From the NCBI GenBank assembly GCA_016124655.1, contig WGNI01000002.1, positions 62,001 through 126,000 of the forward strand: a stretch of DNA of 64,000 nucleotides, in the 5' to 3' direction. The notes under the pieces were generated by a model that had not been told where the DNA came from, did not search any database, and was given only the letters and a program-made list of their open reading frames with translations. Within the stretch, counting starts at the first letter, position 1, and each line of letters opens with the position of its first letter. This document shows positions 62,388 through 64,000 of this stretch, one piece after another. The stretch is from Alphaproteobacteria bacterium. GTDB taxonomy: Bacteria > Pseudomonadota > Alphaproteobacteria > Caulobacterales > Aquidulcibacteraceae. The position numbers were made by a program, and so were the translations under genes.

Positions 62388-63329
62388 TCACCCATTGAAG
62401 CGGTAGTCGGTTTCAATCAGGCGGCCCAGCGCATTGTTGTCGGCGATGAAGTCCAGCACGAATTCATGCAGCCCGTGTTCGAAGATGGTTTGAATGTCGC
62501 GGCCCGTGAGGCGGCCGTGCAGCGCTTCGGCGAGATCGTGACATTGCCTGCGGTCTCCGTATTCCAGGCCCAAATGATGCAGATTGTCGACCAGTTTCGC
62601 GCAGCAGAAGGCCAGCGAGCGCGGCATGCGCCGATCGAGGATCAAGAAATCCGCGACCGCGAGCGGCGTGGTCTCGCCGCCATAAAGCCAGCCGAAGGCG
62701 CGTTCGGCGGACGCAGAGCGCAGGATGGTCTCCCATTGCGCGTTGTCGAGGCTGGAGCCGACAAGCGAAACGGACGGCAGGAGCACATAATATTTCACGT
62801 CGAGAATACGCGCGGTGTTGTCGGCGCGTTCCAGAAACGTGCCGATGCGCACGAAATTGTAGATGTCGTTGCGCAGCATGGTGCCGTGCATGGCGCCGCG
62901 GACGAGCGCGTTCTGCTGGCGGATGGTGCGCAGCGTATTGGGCAGGGCGTCGTTGGACATGCGCACGGCGAGCGCCTCGCGCAGCGTCATCCAGCAGACG
63001 TTCACCGCTTCCCAGGCTTCGCGCGTCAAGGCCGTGCGGACAAGGCGGGCGTTGTTGCGGGCGGATTCAATGACGGAGAGGACGCTTGAGGGATTGTCGC
63101 GGTCGCGCAGCAGGAAATTGATGACGCTTGGACCGTCGACCTTTTCGTAGATCTCGGCAAAGCGGGCCTGCGCGCCGGCGGTGGCGAGCACGGAGGTCCA
63201 TTCCTCTTCGCTGGCGGCGGAGCGCGTGAGCGCGATGCGCAGGCCGGCGTCGACCAGGCGCGCGGTGTTTTCCCCGCGCTCCAAGTATCGCGCCATCCAC
63301 AACAATCCGCCGGCGGTCTTGCCGAGCAT
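62388..63329 (-). CDS. alpha-E domain protein
   Basis: A 313-residue all-helical protein of the alpha-E family (starts MLGKTAGGLLWMARYLERGENTARL; later GTFLERADNTARILDVKY, the repeat-like second copy). Each half carries an ARYxER/ERADNTAR motif. Its role is unknown, but it goes with CP-ATP-grasp, transglutaminase and Anbu. ATG at 63329. Confidence 0.93.
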   Translation of the reverse strand: MLGKTAGGLLWMARYLERGENTARLVDAGLRIALTRSAASEEEWTSVLATAGAQARFAEIYEKVDGPSVINFLLRDRDNPSSVLSVIESARNNARLVRTALTREAWEAVNVCWMTLREALAVRMSNDALPNTLRTIRQQNALVRGAMHGTMLRNDIYNFVRIGTFLERADNTARILDVKYYVLLPSVSLVGSSLDNAQWETILRSASAERAFGWLYGGETTPLAVADFLILDRRMPRSLAFCCAKLVDNLHHLGLEYGDRRQCHDLAEALHGRLTGRDIQTIFEHGLHEFVLDFIADNNALGRLIETDYRFNG

Positions 63330-63354
63330 GCGAAGCCTTTTCCCTATGCGTAAG

Positions 63355-64000
63355 CTAGTCTTCGAGAACCCAGGTGTCTTTGGTGCCCCCGCCCTGGCTT
63401 GAGTTCACGACAAGCGAACCCTTGCGCAGCGCCACGCGCGTCAGCCCGCCGGGCGTGATGTCAATCGTGTTGGGCGAAACCAGAACGAACGGGCGCAGAT
63501 CCACGTGGCGCGGCGACAAGCCGCTGCGCGCGAGGATCGGCACGGTGGAGAGCGCCAAGGTGGGCTGGGCTATGTAATTGTCAGGCGTGGCTTTCAGCTT
63601 CGCGGCGAAGGCGGCGAGTTCCTTGTGGCTCGCGGCGGGACCGACCAGCATGCCGTAGCCGCCGGAGCCGTGCACTTCCTTCACCACCAGTTCGGCGAGA
63701 TGTTCGAGAACGTATTTCAGCGATTGAGGCTCCGCGCAGCGCCAGGTCGGCACGTTGCGCAGAATAGGCGTTTCGCCGGTGTAGAACTCCACAATGTCTG
63801 GCATGTAGGAATAGATCGCCTTATCATCCGCGATGCCGGCGCCGGGCGCATTGGCGATGGTCAGGCCGCCGGCGCGGTAGATGTCGAACGCGCCGGGCAC
63901 GCCCAGTAGCGATTGCGGATTGAAGTTCAGCGGGTCGAGAAAGTCATCGTCGACGCGGCGATAGAGCACATCGACGGCGCGATAGCCGCAGGTCGTGCGC
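63355..64000 (-). CDS. circularly permuted ATP-grasp protein (5' end beyond window)
   Basis: About 215 residues of the C-terminal part: TTCG and VDVLYRRVDDDFLDPL, GGLTIANAPGAGIADDKA (ATP-grasp region), KEVHGSGGYGML (the Lys/Gly-rich loop), and HVDLRPFVLV near the end. It belongs to the DUF404/DUF407 CP-ATP-grasp peptide-synthase group. It reads off the right edge, so the start and the N-terminal domain are outside the window. Confidence 0.92.
   Translation of the reverse strand, partial: RTTCGYRAVDVLYRRVDDDFLDPLNFNPQSLLGVPGAFDIYRAGGLTIANAPGAGIADDKAIYSYMPDIVEFYTGETPILRNVPTWRCAEPQSLKYVLEHLAELVVKEVHGSGGYGMLVGPAASHKELAAFAAKLKATPDNYIAQPTLALSTVPILARSGLSPRHVDLRPFVLVSPNTIDITPGGLTRVALRKGSLVVNSSQGGGTKDTWVLED

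Overview
The window looks like chromosomal DNA of a GC-rich alphaproteobacterium. Evidence for this is the mreB-mreC-mreD-PBP2-rodA cell-shape operon, a dnaX-ybaB-recR operon with the SRP RNA next to it, ethylmalonyl-CoA pathway genes (ccr, ecm, mcd), a short alpha-type NrdA, and an Anbu proteasome-like operon. The overall flavour is Caulobacterales/Hyphomonadaceae-like, but no rRNA or other decisive marker is present, so the rank below class is inference. Genes are packed tightly, with many 4-base start/stop overlaps.

Layout. 1-5 kb: 5' part of rtcB (minus), a palindrome cluster, a small atypical island (HlyD remnant plus a lipoprotein beta-propeller gene) bracketed by two copies of a dispersed palindrome, then an EamA transporter and a membrane-anchored SRPBCC/GyrI-like protein. 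5-13 kb: a membrane-bound trypsin-like protease diverging from the elongasome operon. 13-20 kb: hydrolases, a hotdog thioesterase, an APH-like kinase trio, an MFS transporter and an AT-richer DUF4062 orphan squeezed behind nrdA. 20-29 kb: nrdA, EamA, EI24, GNAT, and the divergent ecm/ccr pair of the ethylmalonyl-CoA pathway; ccr abuts a TIR-transmembrane protein. 29-34 kb: PPOX flavoprotein and a five-gene overlapping run (M20 peptidase, chagasin-like inhibitor, ICMT-like, small membrane protein, Rieske oxygenase). 34-36.5 kb: a second palindrome-bracketed island (small secreted protein, RHS-core remnant), then methylsuccinyl-CoA dehydrogenase broken by an in-frame amber codon.

36.5-46 kb: GT87 membrane protein, small proteins, the dnaX-ybaB-[DUF433-DUF5615 toxin-antitoxin pair]-recR operon, SRP RNA with a good promoter, crotonase, Zn-ADH and a divergent LysR regulator. 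46-53 kb: OmpA-like protein, PRC-barrel protein, def, a CADD-like self-sacrificing pABA synthase candidate, YihY, rimO, an apparently leaderless TetR gene with a PhyH dioxygenase, and bfd-bfr behind a Fur-like operator. 53-60.6 kb: GH3 glycosidase, GST, rpsD, purU, PPK2, a secreted M28-like protein lacking metal ligands, DUF502. 60.8-64 kb: the Anbu operon (CP-ATP-grasp, alpha-E, transglutaminase, Anbu), read on the minus strand and cut by the window edge.

The most notable items are: (i) the nonsense codon in mcd, which would break the C2-assimilation route whose ccr and ecm genes are intact 8 kb away; (ii) two islands, each bracketed by the same palindrome and each holding the remnant of a secreted-polypeptide system (HlyD exporter; RHS); (iii) a toxin-antitoxin pair inside a DNA-repair operon; (iv) two possible stand-alone defence-type proteins (TIR-TM and DUF4062), each inserted with no spacer against a housekeeping gene; (v) the Anbu operon and the CADD homologue. 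I see no rRNA, tRNA, CRISPR array, integrase or complete transposase.
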